Assembly (NCBI GenBank): GCA_914767715.1
Contig: OU612072.1
Span: 2,730,001-2,794,000, forward strand
Origin: Membranipora membranacea
Lineage: Eukaryota > Bryozoa > Gymnolaemata > Cheilostomatida > Membraniporidae
Length of the DNA: 64,000 bases
Direction: 5' to 3'
Of the stretch, positions 37,701 through 49,527 are shown piece after piece. Every line of letters begins with the position of its first letter. Position 1 is the first letter of the stretch. Under the pieces are notes generated by a model, which was given only the letters and a program-made list of their open reading frames with translations, was not told the DNA's origin and ran no database searches. The translations under genes were made by a program, and so were the position numbers.

Positions 37701-38634
37701 GCTTTTGCTTTGCCTTGACGCTCTGAATATTGTTTCATGACTTTGTAAACGACATCATATAGGCTGTATCTCCAAGCGTGTGACACAAAAACATTAGCTT
37801 TGGCAACGTAAGGTAACGCAACGTGTTGTTTGCCTTCCTTTGTCTTGTCAAGACATTTATACTCGTTAATATAAGGTCCCTTGAGTTTTTTACACCCTTT
37901 TCTGATGATTTCTCTATTCACATCAGAAGTAGTCCATTTTTTCTTTTCGATGTCTTTATTGTCACATAGAAATCTCTCGATTGCTGTGATATGCATGCCA
38001 AGCGGTTCTGAAAAAAATATGTGCTGGAGTAAGTAAAAGTAAGTGTGTGTATAAGTCTGGTAATCATGAGTCATGAATGACTAGGTTTAAGGCAATACAT
38101 AAGGTCTGTCTCATGACATGTCAAACTGTCATATTTGAAAGACATTACTATAGTAGCGATCAATCCCTACACCATAAACACCTGACCCAATACAAATATG
38201 GACAAGTTGCAAGTATAGGCTGCATCACTTAAGTTCAAGTGCTAGTCGCAGCAATACCACATGTTCTCTACACGATTTATGACACCAATGGTTTAAAAGT
38301 AGCGATGGCTGTATAGAGGGATCATAGTGGTAGAAACATAGTTTCCCTAGAGGAGAAAAATTCTCAGTTTGGCATATTATATTATTATAAAAGTTAATTT
38401 ACTCTCCCTCTCTACTTTTCATAAACTCCTCAGCTATCCAAAATTAATTGCTAGCTAATATTAAGTCACAACAAGCTAGCTAAACTAAACTCTAGCTTCC
38501 ATTTACCCCTCTATGGTACAATAGACAGGTTGACATGACTTTGTGACACACTCACCATTTGAGGCGGCTGTATTCGGAACGTTCAATGTTACCTCCATCG
38601 TTTCCTGTACTGTTGACACTCTGCTACACATCAT
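34739..38634 (-). CDS. TIR-like/TPR protein, copy B, intact, 1115 residues
   Basis: Coding exons on the minus strand: 38634-38556 and 38007-34739. The first coding exon starts after an acceptor at 38645 with ten bases of 5' UTR, so a further non-coding exon lies upstream. The protein begins MMCSRVSTVQETMEV, joins EPLGMHITAIERFL and KKKWTTSDVN, then has a TIR-like domain (about residues 98-200): VFVSHAW, YFWFDLFTNDQH, GKVLLILYPWHDPQP and AWCLFEIA, with Glu at about 189 as candidate catalytic residue. A helical region and an acidic Ser/Thr-rich linker (about 330-450) precede many KLC-type TPRs such as NIASVYRSLGNLELSLEHHE, NMGVIFYRRQ and DMGELLRERREFDQSYRQHQ, more degenerate towards the end. 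It is the longest copy. TPRs should bind partners; enzyme activity of the TIR-like part is inferred. It is transcribed away from the AFMID pseudogene. Confidence 0.85.
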
Positions 38635-40915
38635 TGTTCTGGGTCTAAAAAGTTGAATATCATTGCGACTTATTTTTATATGATTTAGCTTTTATGTCCG
38701 AAAAATACTCACTACCAAATAGTGGTCTACTTAGAAGACTCTTCTTCACTCCTGAACATGTTAGTCGAAGGAGCTACCTGAATTTTTCACAAATGATAAA
38801 CAGAGTCCTTACTCAACTGTTCTATACAATTAATAAAGCCTACCATGTATTTCTCCTTTCAGTAGCCGTTCAGGCGTCTTAGTTTTCCAGCTCCTCAGCG
38901 CATGACAGTGGTATTATTCCAATGATCTGAACTGCCAGGTTTAAGCAAGCATGTCTTCAATATTTCAATAAGGTAGAGAAATGTCCAGTTATAAAACACT
39001 ATAAACATTACGGAGGCTGTATTGAGATTGCTTTGCAGATATTATTGTACGTTTGCATTGTAACATAATCCTTAATTTTTTCACTTATTGATTTTTACTG
39101 CAGCTATTATCCTTAACTCAATAGCACTGGTTTTTGTTATGACAACAGTCGGTTCTGCAAAATAGGATCAATGAAGGATTATGATATGCTCATTGAAGAA
39201 AGTTGATGTTTTGTGTTATTAAAAGATTGATATAAAACAAACACCTTTTCTACAACAAATATATCAACCTATGCTTATTAAAAACAACTCAAATCCATCT
39301 GGACATTTTTTAATTTTACAATTGACATTATATCTATCATGACATGAAGTAATAATTACCATCATTATCCCTTTTAACTGGCATTGTTGCCTGAAGCTTG
39401 GCTGAAGTTGCTGCTGCACAACATATTTTTGAAAGCATTGAGTTGGCATTGTCCACCTTTAACAAACGATCCTAGGCACTGGGAGATAATTTTGGTTGAT
39501 AATGAGATACTGATTTCTACACTTTTCTTTTATTTAGCAGGTTGAATCTAGATGAGAACCTCTGCCATTACATCCAATCAGAGTTTACACGACAGTGAAG
39601 GAAAGGTGAGATAGTATAACATCCTGAACACACTGTCTCAAAAATGAGCAGCACAGGTAAATACTCGGAACTTATTGATTGATACTGTAGCAGTACAGTA
39701 CAGTAGTAGGTGATACATTACCACCTACTTCTGTATCCCTACTATTACAAACTTAGTTAGTTATAACAGTTAGGGTTACATTATTGTTATAAATTACATA
39801 GAAAAAAGCATGCTGTTTGGTAAGTCTTTTAGAACTCATATTAGTACCATTGGTGGCTTGAAGCTAACAGCTCGCTCTAGTCATTTCTAAGTCATTGTAT
39901 AATGTAATTTAGATTAATCCAGCACCATTTCAAATGTTTCTTTTACTGCATACAGCTTTTCTTTTGAAAACTGAAAGAACACTACAGGAAATGATATATC
40001 CATGCGCCTGCGCACACCTAGATAGTTAGTGTATCTGAGATTGTGACGGGGATCTCTAGAAGGTGCACCTAAAACATGATATAGCCTAAGCGTATATAAA
40101 AATTGTGAAATTTTATGTCCATGCACAAAAAAAGGGCTAAATGATAAATCCCCCACCCTGTGTGAAGAGGATAGGCTGACCGATTCATTGAGTGCTTTGC
40201 AAAACTCTCATGGCACTTGGTATCCGAAAGGTCATAGAGAATGGAATAACTCCTTGGTATAGCTATACCTGTTACTCCTTAATGAAAACTATGTGTGTAT
40301 TTTGCCAATGTACACCACCTATAGTAGCATTATCATATCAAACACCCTATATGATCAATGAAACCACAGAGAGTTCATTGGTACTGACTGGCACTTAGCA
40401 ACAGAACATAGATATACACTACACCCACCTCTACCTACAGGCATGCAAGTCCAAGGGGACCCTAGCAGGTTGGGACAGTCAAACATACATTGCCATTGCC
40501 GCAGCAGTTTTGGAGCAGACCTGTGAGTAAAGTACATTCCTTTTCATTATTGCTACTCCACTCTAATCATTATTATTTTTCTGCATTTATTATAGAAATT
40601 TTATGAAGTTGGCAGTGCAGTGGGTGGGGAAACTCAAAACAGCCTCTTTTTTTAACTCGGCATTGAATAATGAGATTTGTTGGTTGTCATTCCAGAAATA
40701 TTTGAGGCAATTACAAATTTTATGGCGATAGGCTATGTCACTGTGACGATTGCTCAAGTGACTTAATATGCAATTGGTATGGTAAATATTCTTTATTCAA
40801 CCATTTAATCTCAGGACCCTTGTGATAAGAGTTAGTGCTGAATGGTCGGTGTATTATGTTTCAATCGAAGCAAAGTCACTGTCACGCTATGTAAAAGATT
40901 TTTATTGGTTTACAG
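38635..40915. other. Head-to-head spacer and duplication junction
   Basis: Contains the 5' UTR acceptor of copy B (38645), a conserved candidate upstream donor (GGTA|GTGAGT on the minus strand near 38709, also present near 49618), the junction between duplication units (about 39693-39715), and the promoter-side DNA of the AFMID pseudogene. Compared with unit 1, a deletion after 40628 removes AFMID exon 1 with its ATG and donor. Confidence 0.6.
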
Positions 40916-42357
40916 GAGTTGGATCTTTTGTATAATCCCAGTAATTGGCCCTGCAAAGAGCGATCAGAATTCACTTCTGAACAGTTATTACAGGATTACT
41001 TTGAGAAGCTAGCCAAAGGTAGGGCGGCTTTAAGGCTGGACATAGTTATATAAACTGTCAAAAGATAAGCCCTGAAGATAAATAACGAAGTCTTATCACT
41101 TGCAATGAACACTGCTTTGTGAAAACAAAAGTAAATAATAAACAAAGCATGAACTACTGGGCTACAAGGAATATTTTGTGATTTATCAAAATTTTTCATC
41201 ACCAACACACAGTCAAGTCTGTTTTTATCTCGAGCGTAGAATGTTCTTTCTTTCGTTTTTATCATACTTGAGCACATCACTTATTGCCTCTTTGTGAGAC
41301 ATTCGTTCTAAACCACAATGCCAATGTTTCAGGTTCATCGTATGTGTATAAGACATACAAACAAAAGATAAAAATAGTGAAATATGGAGAGAAAGCTTGT
41401 GAACAGATTGATGTCATATCACCGCTGGACTGTGAGCTCACACTGCCCCAAGGAGAGGACTCTCATAGAGGTGCTATGTTTATATGGTTACATGGCGGCT
41501 ACTGGCAACAAGGATAGTAAGTCACATTATATCTCTAATATTAGAAAAACTTTAAAAGACAAAAACTCGCAGTTTGAACATAATTTTGTCCAAAGTTTGC
41601 AACAACAGCTGCAGATTATGTCGCATTAAATTGTCGATATATTTGACTGTGGAACTTTCGGTAGTTTTCATAAATATATTGGTTTTTTGCTATGACTATC
41701 ACACATGGAGGTGATTTGTAACAGATGCCGGATACAAAAAGTTATATCTCCTGACAGATTTAGTATTTTTTTGGAACGTACAGAATGTCACAGCAGATGG
41801 TAATAGATTGGTAGGTGAGAAGTAATAATATCTCTGACTGAAACACGTGATAGTCATCAAATCTAACCCTTCACGCAGCAATAGGTTATCTAGATAATAC
41901 CGAACAACCTACTCTCACTCAGTTAACGGAGAGAGTCATTACTGCTGTTAACACATTGTGTGACTTCGCTGCAGACCACGGGTTTAGGTGAGTTTATATT
42001 ATCAACTGCCCAAAAAGCTCCACAATCTTCGGATTAACTAAATAATAAATTTGAATTGCAAACCACGAAGTTGTCTGTTCATTGACATTAAGTAGATAAC
42101 TCCTAAATTGTTGTTCTTTTTTTAATGAAATGATATTATAGATGCTGCAAAATTTACAAAGTAGTTGGAAAATTGTTAAAGGTATGAGTGTGACCAACTG
42201 GTTGAGTTTGACAGTTCCTGTGAATGTTGCAGTAATCCCCTAGTTGCGTCCACTGGTGACTGTCTCTCTGAAGCAACTCCTATTATTGATTCCACAAGTT
42301 CCAAAGAAAATCATTTATTCTTACTTCTATTTGTAGCTCACTGATAGTTTCAGGACA
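40916..42357 (+). pseudogene. Kynurenine formamidase copy 2, pseudogene
   Basis: Exon 2 (40916-41018) and exon 3 (41333-41516) are preserved with splice sites and the HGGYW motif. Exon 1 is deleted. Exon 4 has lost its acceptor and first third (resuming near 41874 in CACGCAGCAATAGG) but keeps its donor at 41987. Exon 5 stops after about 20 bases (42337-42357), just before the nucleophile serine codon, and all later exons including the catalytic His are missing. It cannot encode an active hydrolase. Confidence 0.9.
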
Positions 42358-42370
42358 GTTTATATATCAG

Positions 42371-42821
42371 ATGGATTTTCATATCTTCATCTGGCTATGG
42401 GCATGTCAGAAGTCAGAACGTCACACAGTATTATCTACTCCGCCACAGATTATGCTCTTACATTGTGCAGATAGTCCACTGGTCATTTCTCAGATGATGT
42501 TTGATGATGTGCCCCACAACCCTTCTTCATTGGTAATACTTGGAGTGCAAATTACGTTGTCTAGTTTACAACTGTGATGCATTGTTTAATCCTGCTAACT
42601 GTAGTCGCTGTACAGAGCATTCCCGACCTGTAACAGATTATCCTTTACAAATGTCTGCTACAGGTCTGGTCCGCTTTTGTGGTATTTAGTCTGCTGTAAC
42701 CCCAAATATAACTGTGATTTTAGATTCAGATGATGAGATTAAGGGCAGCAGTACCTTGAGACTGTCACCAAGTGGTGAAGATTGCGAGGAATCAATTAGT
42801 GCTGAGAACAAATGGAACAGG
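42371..42821 (+). pseudogene. Two exon-like open blocks of an unidentified gene (unit 2)
   Basis: Block one (42371-42532), between a TATCAG acceptor and TTG|GTAATA donor, reads open as ACQKSERHTVLSTPPQIMLL and then CADSPLVISQMMFDDVPHNP. Block two (42724-42821), after TTTTAG and before GTTGGT, reads SDDEIKGSSTLRLSPSGEDC then EESISAENKWNR, an acidic and Ser-rich composition typical of coding DNA. The phases of the two blocks do not agree, and a one-base difference from unit 1 sits in block one. These are probably exon relics; the gene family is not recognised. Confidence 0.4.
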
Positions 42822-43249
42822 GTTGGTGTTTGTACAGTTCACACTCTTTTTCACAATAATATGATTTGTGGTATTAACTCAATAGCACTCTCATTGTCAC
42901 ATAAGTATTAACCATTTTCTATAGAAGAACACAATGAAAAAAAAACAATATGATCAGATTTCATTTGACTTACATCCACTTTATGATGAATCTTTTTTAT
43001 AAAAGAAGAGTCATCAAAAGTATCAAAGTCACAAAATTTCCAAAATGATTCAAATCTAATACGCTCACACAATGATATTCCACTAAAAACGAATTTAACA
43101 CGTACTGATATGGAACCGAAATACGGATTGGTACGTTAATAATCTCGGCAAATGTCCAATAAAATAGACACACACATGCATCATATGAATGCCTCTCTCA
43201 TAAACATCCAGGAGCTGACCCCACTTGGCACCTTATGTTGGTATGTGTA

Positions 43250-46200
43250 TTAGAGTACCGAGCATATTAGAGTTTTCACATCCTTTTCTGTTTGCGTAGT
43301 CGGCTTACATTCCGCACGGTTTTTCATGTCCTCTCTTAGTTTTTCAGCACGTTTGGTTCTGCCCAGTGATTGGTAGAGGTCTGCCATCGTGTAATATGAT
43401 TGGATAACTGTCGGGTTATTTTCACCTAGCCTCTGTTCCTTGATATGGACTGCGTTCCGTAAATGCTTCAGCGCCTCCTCTAGCTCAGCATGTTCTGCGG
43501 CTGTTTGCTCCAGTCCTTTTATCATCTCCAATTGCTTTGTTGCAACTGTTGATTTTTTATTTTGCATTTGGTGGATTCCTGTTATGAGCTTATGGGACCG
43601 AATGATACTGGGATGGTATTCGTGTAATCTCTTCAGTTTTATTTCCTTTCCCTTATTTGCAAATTCAAGGGCCTCGGTCAACTTCTCTCCTCTTTCCTTT
43701 TCATTCAGCCCTTTGGTTTCCATTGCCAACTCAGCTAGTTTGTCGCAAGTAATCCCTGTGTGCGGATGCTCGATTCCCAAAATCTTCTCCTGGATTTGAA
43801 GTGCCATTTTGTAGTGCTTGAGACTATCTTCGGTATTCTTTTGTTTGAAATGACAATCACCGATACTCACATACAGTAACGCTACTTCCATGGTCTCTGG
43901 TTCCTCCCCTAAAGCCTCCTCATGATGGTCCAGACTTGTCTTATATTCTGCATGCGCCTGTTTACACTTTTTAACATCCATCATATATACTTCCCCGATA
44001 AACCTGTGCGTTCTTGCTATATCTGTGTAGCTATCTGATGGTACCTTCTTTTGGATATCCAAAGCTTCTGTGTGACATTCCATGGCTTCCTCTAGCCTGC
44101 CTAGTTCTCGGTTTGCTCGTCCCATACAGTTATAGGTCAATGCTGTCTCAACATGGATCTTGCCGATGGATGTGCGCTTTATTGTGAGAGCCTGCTCTTG
44201 AACATCGAGACATCTTGTCCAATTTCCCAGAAGATAATAAACTTCACCCATATTTGCTAAGCTTTTCCCAACGCGAGGATGATTGCCGCTGTGCTGCTTT
44301 GTGAAAATATGCATTGCCATTTCATAGCTATCCATGGCTTCATCCAGCTTCATCTGATCAAGGAAGACATTGCCCATGTTTAGGTAAGAGATACCCACGG
44401 TGATTGCTTCCTCACCTTTTGTTGCAATTTTGATTCTAAGAGCATCCTCATGGCATTTTATTGTCTTTTCTAGCTCCCCTCGATTCCTGTATATGCCGGC
44501 TGTGTTGTTATAGATTTTTGCTATATCGAAATCATCCTCTTTTCTTGTCAGTTTTAAGTAATCGAGCAGCTCTCCATATAATTTTAATGCTTCGTCAGAA
44601 TTTCCTGTCCTCTCATATGTGATTGCAACTGTCAGCATTGTGTCTTCCCAGAACTTACTTTTTGAGACCAGTTTCACTTCTTCGTTTGTTTGAGCTCTGT
44701 TGCTTGCATCCTCTAGGTCATTGCAAGCCGGCAGCATTTCAAATGCATCTTCTTTCGGCGGCGCTTTCCTTCCAATGATATCAAGGCATCTTTTTCCATG
44801 ATCCAGGGCCTTGTCCGCTTCATCCAGGTCCTTAAGGACATCAGCAACAGTCATCAACAGTTTGGTATCATGTGGACTCTGCCTGGACAGCTCGACCAGC
44901 TTGTTCTTGTACCAGTCTCTAAGTTTGTTCGTAATTTGTTCATCGAGCGTCTCAAACCCTCCCTCGAAGCCACGGATAATCTGAAAGATCATATCCTTGT
45001 CTTGCTCTACTGTAGCCGTCGCATTTTCTGCCTTGAGTTTTGACAGATTTTCGAGTACTACATTTCCTTTTTCTCCAGCGGAGATTCTCATTCGCTCCGT
45101 TTCTTTTTGAGGGAGGCTGATTCTCAGGTCGACATCTGTTGCACGCAGAGAATGTGCGATCTCGAACAGGCACCAAGCTCTACCTATTGGCTTTGGGTCG
45201 TTCCACGGTGATAAAATCAACAGAACATTTCCGATGCTCTCAATACTGTTTCTGAAGGTAGTACTATACCAGTTAGCATCTTTGTCGTTATTTGCATTTT
45301 GATCGTTTGTAAACAAGTCGAACCAAAAGTAAGCATCTGGATTGACCTCTGCATGCTGTCTCATAACATCGACAACCACTTCGACAAACTCGTACCTCCA
45401 TGCGTGTGAGATGAAAACAGTAGCTGGAGCGACGAGCGGTTTCCCATCAATTTGCTGACCTTTGTAGATATCGATGAATGCAGCGTTTTTCACAGTTTGA
45501 GGCTTCACAATCTTTTGGTTAAAATCTGAAGTTGTCCATTTCATCCATGCCTCACCTTCCTTATCCTTTGTACCAATATTATCATTGAGAAATTTCTCAA
45601 TGGCTTTCATGTGCATACCAAGCGGTTTTGGCCCTGTGTAGTATAAACCATATGTTATTGATAATGAAACTGACATGCACCAGTTTGGGTCAGCAGTCAC
45701 AAAGAAGAAGAATTGACAACCATATATGTTATATGAGTGCTATTAATAGTTCCTTGGTAGAAGTATTTTGGGTGGTCAGAACGGGGTAGGATAGGTTATA
45801 TTGAAGTATCCTCCAGAAATGTTCAGAATTGGCTTGTGGCAATTACATAATTATACAGAAATGGCTTAGAATTACTTAGATGGTTGTCATTTGACCACTT
45901 ACGGAGTATGCTGTACAGAGAAGACTGTTTGCCACACTAATCAGCATCAGTAATTTATGTGCCAGATGTTCAGGTCAGCCCATGTCCTCCACCCCCCCCC
46001 CCCCAAACATTGGCCAGCATTATAATTACACTGGAGGAATGCTTAGATTGTGAAACAAAAATTCATAATATTGTGACCATGTTATATGTTTAAACTCACC
46101 TATAGTTTTATTCACGTTGTCATTGTCATCAGACAAGTTACTTGACCCCATTTTATGGCTGAAAGAGAAATTAAATGATGATAGGAATGACATATATGAC

Positions 46201-46472
46201 TGTATACAGCTGAATTTAAGACCCTCCATCTGAGAATATAGGGCCAAAGCTCAAATATCAATAATTGAAAAGTTAAGAGCACTTTGATTCAGACCTGCAG
46301 TCAAGCTTTGTTTTCTAATGACCTACCCACGCTCTCTGAGGAGTTTAGCCATTGATGATGTTTTTGGCGATCCATACCTACACAGTCACATATCTAATCA
46401 GCAATCATCTGCGAGGGTACATAAAGCGTGTCTATACTGTTTGATTTTAACTCACCTCTTAGTTTCTGCCAT
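43250..46472 (-). CDS. TIR-like/TPR protein, copy C, intact, 819 residues
   Basis: Exons on the minus strand: 46472-46456 (MAETK), 46158-46100 and 45633-43250; phases agree and the frame is open throughout. The N-terminal block GPKPLGMHMKAIEKFL...WTTSDFNQKIV leads into the TIR-like domain (about residues 97-200): VFISHAW at 98-104, YFWFDLFTNDQ at 127-137, VLLILSPWNDPKP at 162-174 and WCLFE with Glu183. An alpha-helical segment with FEGGFETLDEQI follows, then about eight to ten KLC-type 42-residue TPRs (NNTAGIYRNRGELEKTIKCH, NMGEVYYLLGNWTRCLDVQE, CMGRANRELGRLEEAMECHT). No signal peptide or membrane span is visible, so it is probably cytosolic. It is the functional counterpart of broken copy A, differing by CAA at codon 65, and has a 13-residue longer C terminus. 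Confidence 0.9.
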
Positions 46473-47162
46473 CCGATGCAAAGAAAAAAAATAAGTGATC
46501 CTTCATAAGATTTATCACGAAGCAGTGATACCAAGGTGACCTATTCTTAGCTTGCTCCTGCAACTAAGCAGCTATACAAGCAGAACACCAGTATGTCAAC
46601 AATCAACAAACCGTTGCCTGGTATGTGATATATAATCAATAGTAAACTATCACAATGAACCTATTGTATAGTGTATTTTTGTGCTCATTGATTTATATCA
46701 GTTGAATAGCTAAAAGTACAATGCCAAACTTTGCTGCCGACTAACTTTTTTATGTCTTGCTATTTAGGTATATTTATATTACAGCGTCAGCAAAATGACT
46801 GAAATGCTTTTATCAAATAAAAGAGGATTAATTAAAGCGTAGCAGTCAGCAACAAAAAGACTGCTTGCTGTGTCAATCATAAGAATTTGACTTCATAAAA
46901 ATAGTGTGATATATTTTAATCCACAAAATTGGGTTAGAACATCGAACTCGAAATAACAATGTGGAACATTTAGTGGGGGAACGAAAGGAGGGAGAAAAGT
47001 AATGTTTGCATACATTGCCTTTAACATCACCATATTTTTACACTATAAACTTCTTCTCACAATTTTCTTTTGTAATGCTGTTTGGAGCTCAGATCTCTCA
47101 TGTATTTGTCAGGTGTTAGCAGACATGGTTTCAAAAACTTGAAGATTGGATGTTGCCTTCCT

Positions 47163-47641
47163 CTTTAAAGTGTAAAGGCAAGCAAAAATCAACCTCATAT
47201 CAAAGCAATCTCATAGAAATGAACTAAAAAATCTTAATTCTAAACTCTATATCAAAGTGCAAAAACCCAGGGTCTGGTGGGTTCTAGAGTATGTTATCTC
47301 CCCTGTGACAGATTTACACTAAAACGCTGATCCAGAAACAGTGCAACAGTAAGCCTAGCACTGGCTTGCATAGGACCATTACCAGGCTACTATACTTACA
47401 CCAGAAATGATCACAAAACAGTATTGGTCAAAGGTTACCTAGTCAAAGATATTTTAGTGTTATTCGGTAACAGGGGAGATAACATACTCCAGAACCTTTA
47501 AGACGCTTGGTTTTTTGCACTTTTACATCAGCTATATCATTCAATTATGTATTTGTGCAAATAATTTAGTTTTTTGTTCATTGCTTTGAGATTCCTTTGA
47601 TATGAACAGTTGTTGTTTTACGCTTTCCTAAACACTTTAAG
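47163..47641. mobile_element. Foldback (long inverted repeat) element, about 480 bp
   Basis: A left arm of about 180-190 bp starting CTTTAAAGTG and a right arm ending CACTTTAAG are imperfect reverse complements. Shared blocks include ATATCAAAG, GTGCAAAAA and GAGTATGTTATCTCCCCTGT, the last at about 47289 and, inverted, about 47474. Unit 1 lacks the element at the matching place. It has no coding capacity, so it fits a MITE or foldback transposon moved by another element's transposase. Its exact ends and target duplication are not certain. Confidence 0.8.
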
Positions 47642-47870
47642 ATCTAATTCATTCCTATAATCTGTTTCAAATATTCTAAGCTCCAAGCTCTTCCAGTCTT
47701 TTGTAAACATGCATGTGTTTCAACACTGGATGTCAACACCAGGGTCAAGAATAGTTCATATCGAAGCCGTTCACCTAACACGACCGGCAACGCAGAAAAT
47801 GTTACCTGATCAACATTGATAATGAAATTGACATCAGTGTATATAGCTTCAATCTTGCTATACCTCAGAA

Positions 47871-47986
47871 ACATGGACTCACATCAAGGATGCATTCTAG
47901 GATGTATCATATTCTCAGTATGAGGATTAAGGGCACATTGCGTCCCTCTTTGGGGGCAGCCCAATCTTCTGTTTCTTACTTGGCGA
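47871..47986 (+). repeat. Small dispersed repeat, copy 1
   Basis: Holds TGAGGATTAAGGGCACATTG and CGTCCCTCTTTGGGGGCAGC. The same sequence lies inverted at 51415-51541, and the piece is missing from the matching place in unit 1 (near 34380). It is a short interspersed element of unknown class. Confidence 0.7.
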
Positions 47987-48300
47987 CAACACAACACGTG
48001 TGTGATTTGACTCAGCAGTTTGATATTTCTAATACACCAAATAACACATTAGATAAGATGATAAAACAAGATAATATACCAATGTACTTTTTCCACAATG
48101 TAGAAATATTGTCAGATTTCTACTCACTGCAAAACATTAATTGAAACATAAAAGTAAACGGAGACAAAAATTGTATGATGATCATAAGTAATTGATGAAG
48201 TCAAAAAATACAATCCATCAGCCTGAATATTCCACTTTAGGCAAATACTAGTGCGAAATAGGCTAAATAAAAGAAAGATCACAATGAGTTTACAGTATGT

Positions 48301-49527
48301 TTACTCTCCAGAACCTTCCTCCACAGAGAGAAAGCACATCTCTTCACCTTTCTCCTCTTCTTGGTGTTTGGGGACATGTTCCCTCAAGGCAGCGCAGAGT
48401 TTTTCAATTGTGGGATGTTGTTTACCCAAGCGTTTCAACTTATCAGCTATCGCTCCCTGCAAGTAGTATCTGAGACCATCGGTGTAATTCTCATTCAAAG
48501 TGCAAGCTAGAGCCATGTTGTCATAGGAAGCTAAGAGCTTTGAATGTCCTTTTTGTTCTTTGAACTCTTTCTTCCTTATCTCGAGCGAGATTTCAAGATG
48601 CTCCAGACATTTGGCTGGCTGACCACATTTGGTGTAGACTTCAGCCAAACCGTCATGAATGGTAGCAAAGTCCAGATGGAATGGCTTGTTTTTGTGAACT
48701 TCCTTATAAGCAGTCAGACAGTCATTGTAATATTCAATGGCTTCATCGGGCTTCTCTAGTCTGTGTAAGATATACCCTAGTTTCCTATTAGTTATTGATA
48801 AGTCCCTGCTGTGAAACTGATCCTTGAGCAGAATTATTCGAGCTTTTTTATGACATTCAAAGGACCTTTCAAGATTCGTGGTTTCTTCCTCTCCTTGCCG
48901 TTAGCTTTTGCGGGATTTATCCAGACATGGTCTAAAAGGTGAATTCTTAGTATTGTCAGGTTTGTCTGCTGAACTAATCTGTCTGTAAACATCTCCTTGC
49001 TTGTTGTAGTACTCAACCAGATTCCTGTCACCATCACTGCATCCCCTTCACTTTTTTTTTCAAGTTTGTTGATTTCCGCTCTTCCCTCCTTAGCTGTGTA
49101 AGTTGTATCCTGTTTGACCTTGAACCTTATACCTTTAATGGGGCAAGCTTCTTTAAGCTTTCGCAATGTCTCACCATCTGCTGAGTCCTGAAGAAGTTTT
49201 CCGAGCATGATGTGAGACTTGATCGATATTGGGTGTGATGCTTTTACTTCCACGCTCTCTTTGCTTGGTAAATATCCGTCGACAGTGAGAGCGGAACCCT
49301 GTAGAAAGTGCTCCAAGGATGTGTGAAAATGGCCTAACTGTGCTTGGATCACTGCAATGTCATCATGTAAGGCAATCAAAGCTGGATCACCTTGACCTTT
49401 GACTTTTATCATAATTTGAGCTGCCTTCTTCAGGTCATCCGAAGCCTGATCCTTTTTGTCATCCTGTTGCATCAAAAGGCTTGAGCTCCATTGTCTTGGG
49501 TGCCGTTGACACTCTGCTACTCATCAT
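48301..49527 (-). pseudogene. TIR-like/TPR copy D, deleted pseudogene lacking the TIR domain
   Basis: This is a copy of gene B. The start exon (MMSSRVSTAPKTMEL, from 49527) runs directly, by a deletion of about 2.7 kb relative to B, into the middle of the big exon at the LMQQDDKKDQ segment, out of frame, and meets a TGA shortly after. The TIR-like domain and first half of the TPR array are gone. Further lesions are an expanded T run near 49053-49062 that shifts frame and a TAA at about 48901 in the KSYRQGEEE segment of B. The C-terminal part (48648-48301) still closely matches B and ends VEEGSGE. Confidence 0.9.

Larger units (their letters stand above)
22838..39692. repeat. Tandem segmental duplication, unit 1 (about 16.9 kb)
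   Basis: Unit 1 begins near ATTACCACCTACTACTGTAT and ends near ATGAGCAGCACAGG...GTAGCAG. The same markers begin (about 39715) and end (about 51280) unit 2. Paralogous stretches run in the same order and strand: AFMID promoter and exons, two vestigial exons, TIR-TPR gene A, TIR-TPR gene B and its 3' and 5' flanks. Exons and introns are both conserved, so the duplication is of genomic DNA rather than of mRNA. Unit 1 keeps several kilobases that unit 2 has lost. Confidence 0.9.

Noticed and set aside
43440-43799. 119-codon plus-strand frame
   Set aside because: It is the antisense shadow of TIR-TPR copy C.
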